A stretch of DNA of 64,000 nucleotides from Rosettibacter firmus (GTDB lineage Bacteria > Bacteroidota > Ignavibacteria > Ignavibacteriales > Melioribacteraceae). The stretch spans positions 130,001-194,000 of the forward strand of contig NZ_JAYKGJ010000002.1 in NCBI RefSeq assembly GCF_036860695.1. The letters run 5' to 3'. The translations under genes were made by a program, and so were the position numbers. Under the pieces are notes generated by a model. That model ran no database searches. It had not been told where the DNA came from and was given only the letters and a program-made list of their open reading frames with translations. Below are positions 29,733 to 40,637 of the stretch, one piece after another; positions within the stretch are counted from its first letter, which is position 1, and each line of letters starts with the position of its first letter.

Positions 29733-31229
29733 ATGATTGATATAAAAAATTACGAAGCATGGTTTGTTACAGGGAGTCAGCATTTATATGGAGAACAAAC
29801 ATTAAAACAGGTTGCTGCTGATTCTCAATTAATTGTTGAAGGTCTGAATAATTCAAATAAACTTCCTGTTAAAATTATCTTTAAACCAGTTCTTACAACT
29901 CCAGATGCTATTTATAATTTATGTCTTGAAGCTAATTCAAATAAAAATTGTGTTGGCTTAATTTTCTGGATGCATACATTTTCTCCTGCTAAAATGTGGA
30001 TCAATGGCTTAAATATTCTTAAAAAACCATTTGTTCATCTCCATACTCAATTTAATAGAGATATTCCATGGGATACTATTGATATGGATTTTATGAATCT
30101 TAATCAATCAGCACATGGAGATAGAGAATTTGGTTTTATATGCACAAGAATGAAAAAACAAAGGAAGGTGGTTGTTGGACACTGGCAGGATGATAAAGTT
30201 CAAACCAGATTAAATATATGGTTGCGAGCTGCTATTGCATGGCAGGATGCTCAAGGTGCTAAAATAGTTCGATTCGGTGATAATATGAGAGATGTAGCTG
30301 TAACAGAAGGAGATAAAGTCGAAGCACAGATGAAATTTGGTTATTCAGTTAATGGATATGGACTTGGAGATCTTGTAAATTATGTTAATAATGTTACTGA
30401 TAATGAGATTGATAAACTTTTGAAAGAATATTCAGATAAGTATGAAATTGCTCAAAATGCATTGAAAGATGGAGATAAATATTCGAACTTGAGAGATGCA
30501 GCAAAAATTGAAATTGGTCTTAGAAATTTTTTGTATGATGGCAATTATAAAGCTTTCACAACTACATTTGAAAATTTACATGGTCTAAAACAATTACCAG
30601 GCTTGGCAGTTCAAAGACTTATGGCAGAAGGATTTGGCTTTGGTGCAGAAGGTGATTGGAAAACTGCTGCTCTTGTTAGAGCTGTAAAAGTTATGTCCAC
30701 AGGTTTAAGTGGTGGAACTTCTTTTATGGAAGATTACACTTATCACTTAGAACCAGGTAATATGATGGTTTTAGGGGCACATATGCTTGAGATTTGTGAA
30801 TCGCTAGCAGATGAAAAACCTAAACTGGAAATTCATCCATTAAGCATAGGTGGAAAAGATGACCCACCAAGATTAGTATTTAATGTAAAAGAAGGTGAAG
30901 CATTGAATGCATCTCTTATTGATATGGGAAATAGATTTAGAATGATTGTCAACGAAGTAAAAGTTATAAATCCTCCAAAACAACTACCTAAATTACCTGT
31001 TGCTCGAGCTTTGTGGATTCCTAAACCAGATCTCGAAGTTTCTGCAACTACATGGATCTTAGCAGGTGGAGCTCATCATACTGCTTTTACAAAAGCTATT
31101 ACTTCTGAATATCTGGAAGACTTTTCTGAAATAGCTGGAATTGAATTCCTGTTGATTAACGATTCAACAAAAATTTCTGAATTTAAAAAAGAACTTCGCT
31201 GGAACGAATTCTATTATTCACAATTATGA
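29733..31229 (+). CDS. araA: L-arabinose isomerase
   Basis: Interconverts L-arabinose and L-ribulose with Mn2+. 498 residues, standard length. Conserved blocks: [15 protein letters not shown] at the N terminus, [30 protein letters not shown] with a metal-site Glu, and the metal ligands in [13 protein letters not shown] and [12 protein letters not shown]; histidine near [19 protein letters not shown] after AGGGAATTAAC. Its stop overlaps the next gene by 4 bp. Confidence 0.96.
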   Translation: MIDIKNYEAWFVTGSQHLYGEQTLKQVAADSQLIVEGLNNSNKLPVKIIFKPVLTTPDAIYNLCLEANSNKNCVGLIFWMHTFSPAKMWINGLNILKKPFVHLHTQFNRDIPWDTIDMDFMNLNQSAHGDREFGFICTRMKKQRKVVVGHWQDDKVQTRLNIWLRAAIAWQDAQGAKIVRFGDNMRDVAVTEGDKVEAQMKFGYSVNGYGLGDLVNYVNNVTDNEIDKLLKEYSDKYEIAQNALKDGDKYSNLRDAAKIEIGLRNFLYDGNYKAFTTTFENLHGLKQLPGLAVQRLMAEGFGFGAEGDWKTAALVRAVKVMSTGLSGGTSFMEDYTYHLEPGNMMVLGAHMLEICESLADEKPKLEIHPLSIGGKDDPPRLVFNVKEGEALNASLIDMGNRFRMIVNEVKVINPPKQLPKLPVARALWIPKPDLEVSATTWILAGGAHHTAFTKAITSEYLEDFSEIAGIEFLLINDSTKISEFKKELRWNEFYYSQL

Positions 31230-31813
31230 AACAAATAGAAATTCATCCTGATGCAAAAGCATTAATATTTGATTGTGATGGAACTCTTGTTGATTCTATG
31301 CCACTTCATATGAAATCGTGGGAATATGCAATGAATATATTTAATCTGGAATTTGATTACGATTTTTTCTTTTCTAAGAAAGGTATGAAAGAAACCGACA
31401 TCATAAATATACTGAGTGAAAAGTTAAGAATACCTCTTGATACTCACGAAATACTAAAAGCAAAACATAGATATTTTATGGAAAATATTTATGAAGTAAA
31501 ACCAATAGACGAAGTTGTTAAAATAGTGTTAGAACATAAAAATAAATTACCGATGGCAGTTGTATCAGGTGGAATGAGAAAAATAGTTTATGAAGAATTA
31601 AATCTAATTGGTATAAAAAATTATTTTAATGTTATTTTAACAGCTGATGATAACATTAAGCCAAAACCAGCCCCAGATTTATTCCTTTCAGCCTCGCAAT
31701 TATTAAATGTTAAAGCTCAGAATTGTCAGGTATTTGAAGATGGCGATTCTGGAATTCAGGCGGCATTAAAAGCTAATATGATTGTAACCGATATAAGAAA
31801 TTATATAAACTAA
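31226..31813 (+). CDS. HAD-family phosphatase (beta-phosphoglucomutase-like)
   Basis: 195 residues with the HAD motifs [13 protein letters not shown] (Asp nucleophile near residue 14), [18 protein letters not shown] and [11 protein letters not shown]. The cap sits between motifs 1 and 2, the subclass I layout of beta-phosphoglucomutase and YqaB-type sugar phosphatases. Translationally coupled to araA (4-bp overlap), so it probably acts on a sugar phosphate of this pathway, perhaps to clear a toxic excess. No clear terminator follows. Confidence 0.82.
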   Translation: MKQIEIHPDAKALIFDCDGTLVDSMPLHMKSWEYAMNIFNLEFDYDFFFSKKGMKETDIINILSEKLRIPLDTHEILKAKHRYFMENIYEVKPIDEVVKIVLEHKNKLPMAVVSGGMRKIVYEELNLIGIKNYFNVILTADDNIKPKPAPDLFLSASQLLNVKAQNCQVFEDGDSGIQAALKANMIVTDIRNYIN

Positions 31814-31870
31814 TTTACTGTCTTCCCCATGATTTCTTATTTCAAAAATAATTAATTAATAACCATAAAT

Positions 31871-31935
31871 TTAACTTGACATTTTTAACAATTTTTGACA
31901 AGTTAAGTTAGCAATTAAGTAAACACTTACTTTAT
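31871..31935. promoter_or_regulatory. Candidate operator dyads after the arabinose operon
   Basis: Two dyads lie close together: TTAACTTG (31871-31878) with CAAGTTAA (31899-31906), and a compact AAGTAA-ACAC-TTACTT at about 31918-31933. They sit between the arabinose genes and the secreted pectin genes. A related dyad (AGTAAG-TTTAG-CTTACT) occurs near 36899-36915. They resemble binding sites of a dimeric repressor, but no regulator gene is in the window. The rest of 31814-32121 is featureless. Confidence 0.25.
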
Positions 31936-32121
31936 TGATAATAATTTAATTGACATGAAAATTAATAACATAATTGATTTAAAAAATTCACCTTGCAGGG
32001 TTTTATCTAAACTATCAATCGTAAATAAAAATCTTATTAATAGATTCCCACTTTTTAATAGATTATATCATAGTAATATGCTTTAATTATAATCTCTTTG
32101 AAAAAATAATAAGGAGTAAGC

Positions 32122-32274
32122 ATGGCTAAAAACATACTATGTTATGTTTTTACCTTGGGCTATTATGGTATTAAACAATCTATTGGTGGTATTAAATTCG
32201 ACATTAATTATTCTTATTCAGCAACAGAATATTTTGATGGAGTGAACCGTTTTTCTCTAAGCATTGCTTTTTAA
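32122..32274 (+). pseudogene. C-terminal remnant of an outer-membrane beta-barrel protein
   Basis: A 50-residue ORF with its own ribosome site (AAGGAGTAAGC) and ATG. The C-terminal part reads like the last two strands of PorV/UPF0164-type barrels: DINYSYSATEYFDGVNRFSLSIAF pattern, alternating hydrophobic residues and a terminal 'HrFSl.f.F'-like end. No signal peptide or other strands are present, so it is most likely what is left after deletion of a larger gene. It could also be a small peptide of unknown role; the intact ribosome site is odd for a remnant. Confidence 0.45.
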
Positions 32275-32320
32275 GAAAAACATAATAATTTACTAATCAT
32301 AAAACTAAATGGAGGACACA

Positions 32321-33175
32321 ATGAAAAAACTTTTAATTATTTTTATAATTTTATTTTCTATAACTCTTTTTGCACAAGAAGCATATTGGACGGAAAATTT
32401 TGATGATGCACCTACTGATGTAGTACGAAGCTCTCCTGGACCATTAACTCCTACTCCATATACATTAACATATTCGGGAGAGTGGATTTTTCTTGGTGTA
32501 TATTTAGGAGGGTCTTCTTCGTATATGTGTTCAACATCAGCTCAGAATCCACGAACGTTGAGAATGCCTAAAACTACTACTGTTCAAAGTGCTGGTATTG
32601 AACCACCTTGTTATGCGATTACACCAAAGCTGAATAGTGGTGTTGGGAAAGTTATATTCAAAGAAGGAAGAGGTGACTCTAAGAGAATCGTTGCAGTTTA
32701 TAAATCTAATGATGATGGTCAAACATGGGAGTTAGTTGGGAAAACTGAGCAAGGTACTGTAAAATGTGAAGATAATGTTTTTGAAGTAAATGATGCCAAT
32801 ACAAATAGAATAAAATTTGCAAATGTTTCTGAAACAGGAGATGTTGATATCGATGAAGTTACAATAACAAAAGCAACAGGAACAGATTTAAATGAGACAG
32901 TTTTAATACCATCAGAATTTTATCTGGAACAAAATTATCCAAATCCATTTAATCCATCTACTACAATCTCATTTTCTATACCAAAATCAAGTTTTGTAAA
33001 TTTATCGATTTATAACTCACTTGGTCAGAAAGTATCTACATTAATTTCTAAAGAAATGAATGCTGGCTATCATAGCATACTCCTTGATGCTTCAAATTTA
33101 ACTTCTGGAGTTTACTTCTATAAACTTACTGCAGATAACTTTGTAAGTGTTAAAAAGATGATTCTTGCCAAATAA
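32321..33175 (+). CDS. Secreted T9SS-sorted protein, jelly-roll-like
   Basis: 284 residues starting at ATG 32321, which follows GGAGGACACA and begins a signal peptide (MKKLLIIFIILFSITLFAQ); the ATG at 32309 lies inside that ribosome site. Residues about 20-190 form a beta-rich module (NFDDAP near the start, DVDIDEVTITKA at the end) like the carbohydrate-binding jelly rolls found next to pectate lyases. The C-terminal 75 residues are a type IX sorting domain (LEQNYPNPFNPST, then SIYNSLGQKV and SGVYFYKL). Likely on the cell surface or released. No enzyme motif seen. Confidence 0.78.
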   Translation: MKKLLIIFIILFSITLFAQEAYWTENFDDAPTDVVRSSPGPLTPTPYTLTYSGEWIFLGVYLGGSSSYMCSTSAQNPRTLRMPKTTTVQSAGIEPPCYAITPKLNSGVGKVIFKEGRGDSKRIVAVYKSNDDGQTWELVGKTEQGTVKCEDNVFEVNDANTNRIKFANVSETGDVDIDEVTITKATGTDLNETVLIPSEFYLEQNYPNPFNPSTTISFSIPKSSFVNLSIYNSLGQKVSTLISKEMNAGYHSILLDASNLTSGVYFYKLTADNFVSVKKMILAK

Positions 33176-33192
33176 CTTTTCATTAACCATTT

Positions 33193-33234
33193 AATAGACC
33201 AGCTTAATGTTTTGTAAGCTGGTCTATTTTTTTA
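33193..33234 (+). terminator. Rho-independent terminator
   Basis: A 14-bp perfect stem (AATAGACCAGCTTA at 33193-33206 with TAAGCTGGTCTATT at 33215-33228) and an 8-base loop, followed by a T run. It separates the jelly-roll gene from the pectate lyases. Confidence 0.92.
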
Positions 33235-33261
33235 TTTGTCTATTTAAGAATGAGGAAATTA

Positions 33262-34800
33262 ATGAGTTCATTTAATAAAATCCTGAAATCTACTTTTATA
33301 TTTGTATTCATTTGTTTAATTAATATTAATGCTCAATACTATGTAGCATTAAATGGTGATGATAATAATCCTGGAACTATATCCCAGCCATTTAAAACTA
33401 TAACTAAAGCAATAAGTGTGGCTCAACCTGGAGATACTATTTATGTTAGGGGTGGTAATTATAAATTAACATCTACTATAAGTATTGGTTCTTCAAAATC
33501 TGGAACTGAATCAAAAAGATATTATCTGTTTGCTTATCCAGGAGAACGACCTGTTCTGGATTTTTCTTCTATGAGTGTTAGTAGTAGTAATAGAGGAATA
33601 AGTCTTAGAGCAAATTACTGGTATGTAAAAGGAATTGATATTAAAGGTGCTGGCGATAATGGAATGGAAATAAGTGGTGGTTCATATAATATTATAGAAA
33701 ATTGTTCTTTTTATGAAAATCGAGACTCTGGTTTGCAACTGAGTAACGGAGCTTCGAATAATAAAATTATAAATTGCGATTCATATTACAATGCAGATCC
33801 TGGTGAAGGCAATGCAGATGGTTTTGCTCCTAAACTTACTGTTGGTTCAAACAATTATTTTTATGGATGTCGTGCCTGGCAAAATTCTGATGACGGCTGG
33901 GATGGTTATTTGAGAGGGGCTGATAATGTTACAACTATCTTAGAAAATTGCTGGACATTCCTTAATGGTTACAGAAAAGATGGTACTATAGGTTCAGGAA
34001 ATGGTAATGGTTTTAAAATGGGCGGAGGCGATAATAGTAATAGTCTAAATCTTATGCATCATTTTATCTTAAAAAATTGTCTTGCTTTTAATAACAAAGT
34101 CAAAGGTTTTGATCAGAATAATAATGCAGGTTCGATGACTTTATTAAATTGCACTGGTTATGGTAATAAATCTGCTAACTATCGCATAACTCGACAAATT
34201 AATGCTGGTCAACAACTCATTGTGAAAAATTGTATATCATTAAATGGTTCTGTAGAACTTGGAAGTTTTGCTATTCAGGAAAAAAATAGCTGGCTTAGTC
34301 CATTTAAAATTTCTGAAGCAGATTTTATTAGTTTAGATGCATCACCTGCTACAGCACCACGTAAACCTGATGGTAGCTTACCTGACATTGATTTTTTGCA
34401 TTTGAATTCTAATAGCCAATTTATAGATGCAGGAGTGGATGTAGGATTACAGTATTATGGAAATGCTCCTGACTTAGGTGCTTTTGAATGGCAACCACTT
34501 TCAAATATTTCTGAATCAAATCAAACTATTGAAAAAGAATTTTATCTTTATCAAAATTTTCCCAATCCATTTAATCCATCAACTACAATTACTTTTTATT
34601 TGTCATCATCTTCTAATGTAAAAATTGATGTTTATAATATCCTGGGAGAAAAAGTTGCTTCACTAATTGATTCATTTTATGATGCTGGTCAATATTCAAT
34701 TACTTGGAATGCTGACGAAAGTTTACAAAGCGGTGTTTATTTTATTAAAATGAATTCTTATAACTCATCAAAAATAGTAAAGGCTTTATTTTTAAAATAA
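33262..34800 (+). CDS. Secreted pectate lyase-like beta-helix protein (PL9-like) with T9SS sorting domain
   Basis: 512 residues from ATG 33262 (GAGGAAATTA upstream; the ATG at 33250 precedes it). A signal peptide ends near NINAQ. The body is a right-handed parallel beta-helix that opens with YYVALNGDDNNPGTISQPF and PGDTIYVRGGNY, as in PL9 pectate lyases, with rungs such as NIIENCSFYENRDSGLQL and a DGFAPKL/DDGWDGY pair that fits the calcium and catalytic region. The C terminus carries the type IX sorting domain (NFPNPFNPSTTI). Expected role: eliminative cleavage of polygalacturonate outside the cell. Confidence 0.83.
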   Translation: MSSFNKILKSTFIFVFICLININAQYYVALNGDDNNPGTISQPFKTITKAISVAQPGDTIYVRGGNYKLTSTISIGSSKSGTESKRYYLFAYPGERPVLDFSSMSVSSSNRGISLRANYWYVKGIDIKGAGDNGMEISGGSYNIIENCSFYENRDSGLQLSNGASNNKIINCDSYYNADPGEGNADGFAPKLTVGSNNYFYGCRAWQNSDDGWDGYLRGADNVTTILENCWTFLNGYRKDGTIGSGNGNGFKMGGGDNSNSLNLMHHFILKNCLAFNNKVKGFDQNNNAGSMTLLNCTGYGNKSANYRITRQINAGQQLIVKNCISLNGSVELGSFAIQEKNSWLSPFKISEADFISLDASPATAPRKPDGSLPDIDFLHLNSNSQFIDAGVDVGLQYYGNAPDLGAFEWQPLSNISESNQTIEKEFYLYQNFPNPFNPSTTITFYLSSSSNVKIDVYNILGEKVASLIDSFYDAGQYSITWNADESLQSGVYFIKMNSYNSSKIVKALFLK

Positions 34801-34817
34801 ATATTTGGAATAGAATT

Positions 34818-36704
34818 ATGACCAAATTCAAATCTCTAATACTTATTTCAATTTTTATTTCATATAATTTATTAGCTCAAAATGAAGTCATAATTCAAGA
34901 AAATGAATTAGGCTTTTGTTCTGTTGATGGAACAATAGCTACAAGTGTTACTGGTTATACAGGGAAGGGTTATGCAGATACAGATTTAGGAATTGGTAAA
35001 AGTATTAGCTGGCAAATTAATGTTCTTAAAGAAGGAACTTTTTCATTTATATGGAGATATGCTGTAAGTGGTAACACTCAAGAAAGAAATGCAAAGTTAT
35101 TGATTAATGGTAACGTTGTTGTTGATACAGTTTATTTTCCCAGAACAGGTGATCAATGGAATTCGTGGAAAGAATCTAATCCAGTCCAGGTTAATTTAAA
35201 AACTGGCTATCATAAAATAAGATTAGAATCATATTCTCCAAATGGTTTGGGTAATTATGATTACTTTAAAATTATTGGAGATGGAATTGAACCTGCTCAA
35301 TGTACGCCTTCTTATATTCTAACTGTTAAAAGTAATAATGATGATTGGGGTACTGTTGAATATTCTCCTGTTCAAAATTATTATGATGAAGGAACAATTG
35401 TAACACTTAAAGCTCATCCAAAACCAGGATATTTTTTTGAAAGCTGGCTGGGCGAAGAAACAAGTGCAGATTCAATTTTTACATTTGTAATAAAAAGTAA
35501 TGTAAATGCTGTTGCAAGATTTTTACCACTGGGAATAAAAGCAGATACTAATTTAATTGGATATGCAACAATTCAGGATGATAAAGGTACTCCATTTATG
35601 GTTATTGGTGGAGCACTGGGCGATACAGTTATTGCAAATAATTTAGAAGATTTAAAAAACTATTTAAGTAGTGAAAAACCTTATGTTGTAAAATTTAGTG
35701 GAAAAATTGAAGGTAGTGATGTTATCCAGATAAATTCAGATAAAACTTTGCTGGGTTATGGAAATCAAGCTTACTTGAAAGGAATTGAATTATCCATTAA
35801 TAATGCAAGAAATGTAATAATAAAAAACATAACTGTTTCTCATGTAACTCCACAAGATGCAGTTGAAATCAATGGTAAATCAAAAAATATCTGGATTGAT
35901 CATTGTGAATTTTTCTCCGATAGAGAACATGGTGTTGATTATTATGATGGCTTGCTCGATATTAAAAATGCATCTTCGTTTATAACAGTTTCATGGTGTA
36001 ACTTTCATGATCATTACAAAACAATACTTATTAGCTCTGGCGACGAACAATATGCTGATACTGTTATTCGTGTTACATTTCATCATAATTATTTTTATAA
36101 CTGTGAATCACGACTTCCAAGTATAAGATTTGGTAAAGCACACATTTTTAATAATTATTATAAAAATTGTAACACTGCAATTAATACCAGAATGGGTGCA
36201 TGTGTTCGTGTTGAAAACAATTATTTTGAAAATGTCGGGAAAGCAGTTTTCTCAGATTATAGTTCAATACCTGGTGCAGGATTCTTATTGAATAACTATC
36301 TTGGTAGTAGCAGTATTTATCCAGTTGCAGGTTGCAATCTTGATGTTCCATATGATTACCAGAAATTTTTAGACGAACCAGAAATATTGCCAGAATTAAT
36401 TCCTGCTAATGTTAAAACAAAAGTTGAAAACAATGTATTGCCACAGGAATTTTTTATTGGGAATTATCCTAATCCTTTTAATTCAGAAACAAAAATTATT
36501 TTAAAACTGCCAGTAACTTCAGATGTTAAATTAATAGTTTATAATTTGCTGGGACAAAAATTAATCACATTGATTGATCAAAAATTAAATGAAGGAAATT
36601 ATGATTTTAAATGGAATGCTGTGAACATGACATCTGGAATTTATTTTTATCAATTAATTACAAACAATACAATTAAAACAGGTAAAATGATATTAATGAA
36701 ATAG
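34818..36704 (+). CDS. Secreted pectate lyase (PL1) with CBM-like and repeat modules, T9SS sorting domain
   Basis: 628 residues in order: signal peptide (to about 21), a CBM35-like sugar-binding jelly roll (about 22-155), one bacterial 'InlB-B type' repeat (YILTVKSNNDDWGTVEYS to about 240), a PL1 beta-helix (about 250-530), and a type IX sorting domain (GNYPNPFNSETKI). The catalytic core is clear: IWIDHCEFFSD, SWCNFHDHYKTILIS, VTFHHNYF and the arginine block CESRLPSIRFG. Pairs with the PL9-like gene 17 bases upstream, probably one transcript, for pectin breakdown at the cell surface. Confidence 0.9.
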   Translation: MTKFKSLILISIFISYNLLAQNEVIIQENELGFCSVDGTIATSVTGYTGKGYADTDLGIGKSISWQINVLKEGTFSFIWRYAVSGNTQERNAKLLINGNVVVDTVYFPRTGDQWNSWKESNPVQVNLKTGYHKIRLESYSPNGLGNYDYFKIIGDGIEPAQCTPSYILTVKSNNDDWGTVEYSPVQNYYDEGTIVTLKAHPKPGYFFESWLGEETSADSIFTFVIKSNVNAVARFLPLGIKADTNLIGYATIQDDKGTPFMVIGGALGDTVIANNLEDLKNYLSSEKPYVVKFSGKIEGSDVIQINSDKTLLGYGNQAYLKGIELSINNARNVIIKNITVSHVTPQDAVEINGKSKNIWIDHCEFFSDREHGVDYYDGLLDIKNASSFITVSWCNFHDHYKTILISSGDEQYADTVIRVTFHHNYFYNCESRLPSIRFGKAHIFNNYYKNCNTAINTRMGACVRVENNYFENVGKAVFSDYSSIPGAGFLLNNYLGSSSIYPVAGCNLDVPYDYQKFLDEPEILPELIPANVKTKVENNVLPQEFFIGNYPNPFNSETKIILKLPVTSDVKLIVYNLLGQKLITLIDQKLNEGNYDFKWNAVNMTSGIYFYQLITNNTIKTGKMILMK

Positions 36705-37205
36705 TAATAAAATTCACGTAAAGAAAATATTAGTTTACTTTAATTCATTGACTGTAACTAAAGTCAATTTGTTTTTAGTTTTTTATTTACGTGTCTTAAG
36801 TCTGCAATTGTTTTTATATTTTTTTTATTTCAGTCAACTTTATTCAACTGATTAAAAATTCAGTAAAAGAAAATTTTGCAATCATTTCTGTTTGTCAAGT
36901 AAGTTTAGCTTACTAATAATTATTCTAACTTTACTACGTTTTATTATTTAATTATCCAGACGAATAATATTAATATCAAAAAAATTTTCTTTACAAAAGC
37001 TTAACGAATTATTATTTTCCTTCTAAAATTATTATTGATAGTTCTTAAACTATAATGAATTTCAGAGGGTGCAATAACTTTTTAGCAATCATATCAATAT
37101 CAGATAATTGCTAAATAATATGTAATAAAATTGTAAATCCTGCCAGATATTTAAGAATAAGGTTCTTGAGTTTATAAATTTTATTACAAACAATATGGGG
37201 GCAAT
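36705..37205 (+). other. Intergenic region upstream of the cas operon
   Basis: 500 bases of AT-rich DNA. ATTGACT (36747-36753) and AGTCAAT (36762-36768), followed by TTGTTTTT, may form a weak terminator for the lyase operon. A dyad AGTAAG-TTTAG-CTTACT lies near 36899-36915. The cas promoter must lie further down, but I see no convincing one. No CRISPR-repeat-like segment and no coding sequence found. Confidence 0.4.
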
Positions 37206-37913
37206 GTGAGACTCACTTTCGATTTTGAAATAAGTCCCACTACAATTCCCAAAAACTACAATCGGGGCTTTATTTCATTAATAAAATATTTAATTCAAAG
37301 TAAAAGCGAATTACTTTATCATTACTATTATGATAAAAAAAGATTAAAGCCATTTACATTTAGTGTATATTTCCCGCAATTAAATGGAATGGATAGCGAT
37401 AAAATTAATGCTGGTAACATTGCATATCTAAACTTTTCCTCTTCTGATTTATTCCTTTTATCTTCTATTTACAATAGTTTTAGAGAAATTAAAGAGCACA
37501 GGTGGCAACAGAATGGTAATGAAATATACTTTAAGCCTATCAAAGTGAAATTAAATCCTCACAAAAAAATCAATAAAGATATTGCAACATTTAAAACACT
37601 TTCGCCAGTACTTATAAATAACATTGGGGATTCACACAAATTTTTATTACCAGGCGAAGACGGCTTTATAGAGGGACTTGAATTTGCGGTTCGTCAATGT
37701 GCAAAAGAATTTTTGAATTACGAAGAGAAATTCCCATTAGAATTCGAAATAGGTAAATGGGGTAGAGAAGTAGTATATGTTTATCAAAAAATGCCATCTG
37801 TCAATGGAATTTTTGTTATAAAATCACTCCCGGAAATTTTACAAATGATATATGACATTGGATTGGGAGTTCATCGTTCACAAGGATTTGGAATGCTGGA
37901 GGTGATAAAATGA
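37206..37913 (+). CDS. cas6: CRISPR pre-crRNA endoribonuclease Cas6
   Basis: Cuts the CRISPR transcript within each repeat to leave the 8-base 5' handle (ATTGAAAC from this array's repeat). 235 residues of RAMP fold with the C-terminal glycine-rich loop GLGVHRSQGFGMLEV. The N-terminal block RLTFDFEISPTTIPKNYN is typical of type I-B Cas6. It starts with GTG at 37206 after GGGGG; the overlapping ATG at 37204 reads straight into a stop. First gene of the effector operon, 4-bp overlap with cas8. Confidence 0.92.
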   Translation: MRLTFDFEISPTTIPKNYNRGFISLIKYLIQSKSELLYHYYYDKKRLKPFTFSVYFPQLNGMDSDKINAGNIAYLNFSSSDLFLLSSIYNSFREIKEHRWQQNGNEIYFKPIKVKLNPHKKINKDIATFKTLSPVLINNIGDSHKFLLPGEDGFIEGLEFAVRQCAKEFLNYEEKFPLEFEIGKWGREVVYVYQKMPSVNGIFVIKSLPEILQMIYDIGLGVHRSQGFGMLEVIK

Positions 37914-38983
37914 ATACAAATACAATTACACTTTATCCATCAAACTGGCTTTACAATGCTGGGGTGATAGGGATTGCATCATATTATCCAGACTACATTT
38001 CTTTTGAAAACTGTATGATTTGTATAGATAAAAATCTTTTCACAAATATTTCGTTTGATAATTACTTTGAAAAGAACAAAGTCATTAATTTAACTGGAAA
38101 TAATCTTTATTATCCCAATTTCATTGATTCTAAAGGAAATCAGAAAAATATTTTCAGTGAATTTATTACAAGATTTAATTATTTAGAAAATTCTGGTTGC
38201 TGTCATATTTGTGCTAATCCATATTATTTAAATGATGAGAAATATTTTGAAATTGAAAAAATGGGTAATGCAGCAAAAATGTTTTTGAACAAGATAAAAT
38301 ACTTCGATATGTATTTTAACAAATTGTTAGGACCTTCAAAATCCAAATTTCCAAATGGTTTCTGGAATATGAATGAGAGTCTTGAAGTCTGTCATTTATG
38401 TAGTTTTATTTTAATTCATCACCATCTTGCATTTACAAATCTATCGGATAAAACACAATTATTTATTAACGCTCCTTCATTTAAGTTGATGTATGAGCTT
38501 AATCGTATTGTTAAAGCACTTTATCAATCAGAACCAAACGATGCACCTAAAAAACGGAGAGAAATTGTTGCGAATTCAATAATCGAATATGCTCATAAAA
38601 TATCATTTACTTTCAGTAAATGGACTTCAATGAATATTGAAATTATATCAAAAAAATCGGATGATATAAATTATTATACATTCCCGTATAATGTAGCAGT
38701 TATTATATCTGATAGAGATATTGCAAATCTTTTAAGAGATATTGGGGAGACTAACATTTTAACAATCATTTTAGAGCAGAGATATAATGAATTAATTGAT
38801 ATTGCACATAAAATTTTTAGAGTTTGTCTAAAAAATCCAGAAAAGTTTTTGAAAAATGATAGAAATATTCTGAGAGATTTTATAAAGATTGAAAGAAATC
38901 TAAATAGACCTTTGGAGTTTGCAAACAAATTACTCAAACTTTATTCTATAATAGTAGAAAAATTAAAAGGAGTAGGAGTATGA
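37910..38983 (+). CDS. cas8b: Type I-B Cascade large subunit Cas8 (Cst1-like, CXXC-CXXC)
   Basis: 357 residues. Two CxxC pairs, CCHICANPYYL near residue 101 and CHLCSFI near 163, form the zinc-binding region that defines the Cst1/CXXC-CXXC family of Cas8 proteins. This subunit recognises the PAM in the Cascade complex. Position between cas6 and cas7 supports the call. The protein seems to end before the C-terminal helical bundle found in longer Cas8 proteins; the next gene, which overlaps by 4 bp, supplies an all-helical protein of suitable size. Confidence 0.82.
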   Translation: MNTNTITLYPSNWLYNAGVIGIASYYPDYISFENCMICIDKNLFTNISFDNYFEKNKVINLTGNNLYYPNFIDSKGNQKNIFSEFITRFNYLENSGCCHICANPYYLNDEKYFEIEKMGNAAKMFLNKIKYFDMYFNKLLGPSKSKFPNGFWNMNESLEVCHLCSFILIHHHLAFTNLSDKTQLFINAPSFKLMYELNRIVKALYQSEPNDAPKKRREIVANSIIEYAHKISFTFSKWTSMNIEIISKKSDDINYYTFPYNVAVIISDRDIANLLRDIGETNILTIILEQRYNELIDIAHKIFRVCLKNPEKFLKNDRNILRDFIKIERNLNRPLEFANKLLKLYSIIVEKLKGVGV

Positions 38984-39474
38984 CCCTAGAAGAACTTAAT
39001 CAAAAAGTTTCTACTGGTGAATTTTCATACCATGATTTTGAAACTTATTACAAAAATTTACAAAATGAATTTGGGGAATTTCAAAAGACTCTTGAAGAAG
39101 CTTTCAATATCACTCGTAATGATAAAACAAATTTTCAGAGATTGTTGAGAATAGTATCAGGAAAAAACTCTTCAGAGATAATTGAGAGCTTAAAAAAACT
39201 TGGTTATAAATATCGTAAAGGCAAGAATCAGATACTTCAAGAAGCTTTTTCAAATATGGGTTATCGATTACTTGAACAAACAAGGGCTTGTAAAAGAGAC
39301 GATGTTTATTATAGTCTGTTAAGGATATTTATTTCAGCTAAAGAAAATTTTCCTCTCATCCTGGTAGAAGCATTTAAGTCATATTATTCTGATGCATTAT
39401 TTAAAATATTTATCTTTTCTTTTTTAAGTGGAATACTCGGTCAAGAAGAAGAATCATATAATAAGGAGAATTAA
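38980..39474 (+). CDS. Small helical protein in the cas operon, candidate Cas11
   Basis: 164 residues, predicted all-alpha (heptad-like segments such as YHDFETYYKNLQNEFGEF and KKLGYKYRKGKNQILQEAF), with no recognisable motif. It lies between cas8 and cas7, with its own ribosome site (GGAGTAGGAGT) and an ATGA overlap with cas8. Small subunits of type I complexes are either separate genes (Cse2, Csa5) or made by internal initiation in the 3' part of cas8. Size, helical content and position fit a stand-alone Cas11. I have no homology evidence. Confidence 0.55.
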   Translation: MTLEELNQKVSTGEFSYHDFETYYKNLQNEFGEFQKTLEEAFNITRNDKTNFQRLLRIVSGKNSSEIIESLKKLGYKYRKGKNQILQEAFSNMGYRLLEQTRACKRDDVYYSLLRIFISAKENFPLILVEAFKSYYSDALFKIFIFSFLSGILGQEEESYNKEN

Positions 39475-40551
<1,077 letters not shown>

Positions 40552-40637
40552 AAAATTTTATTATAGGATTTTAAGAATGTTTTTAAATCTAATTCAAAAA
40601 CTCATTGATATCAACTAAAATAATTATTTAAAATACA

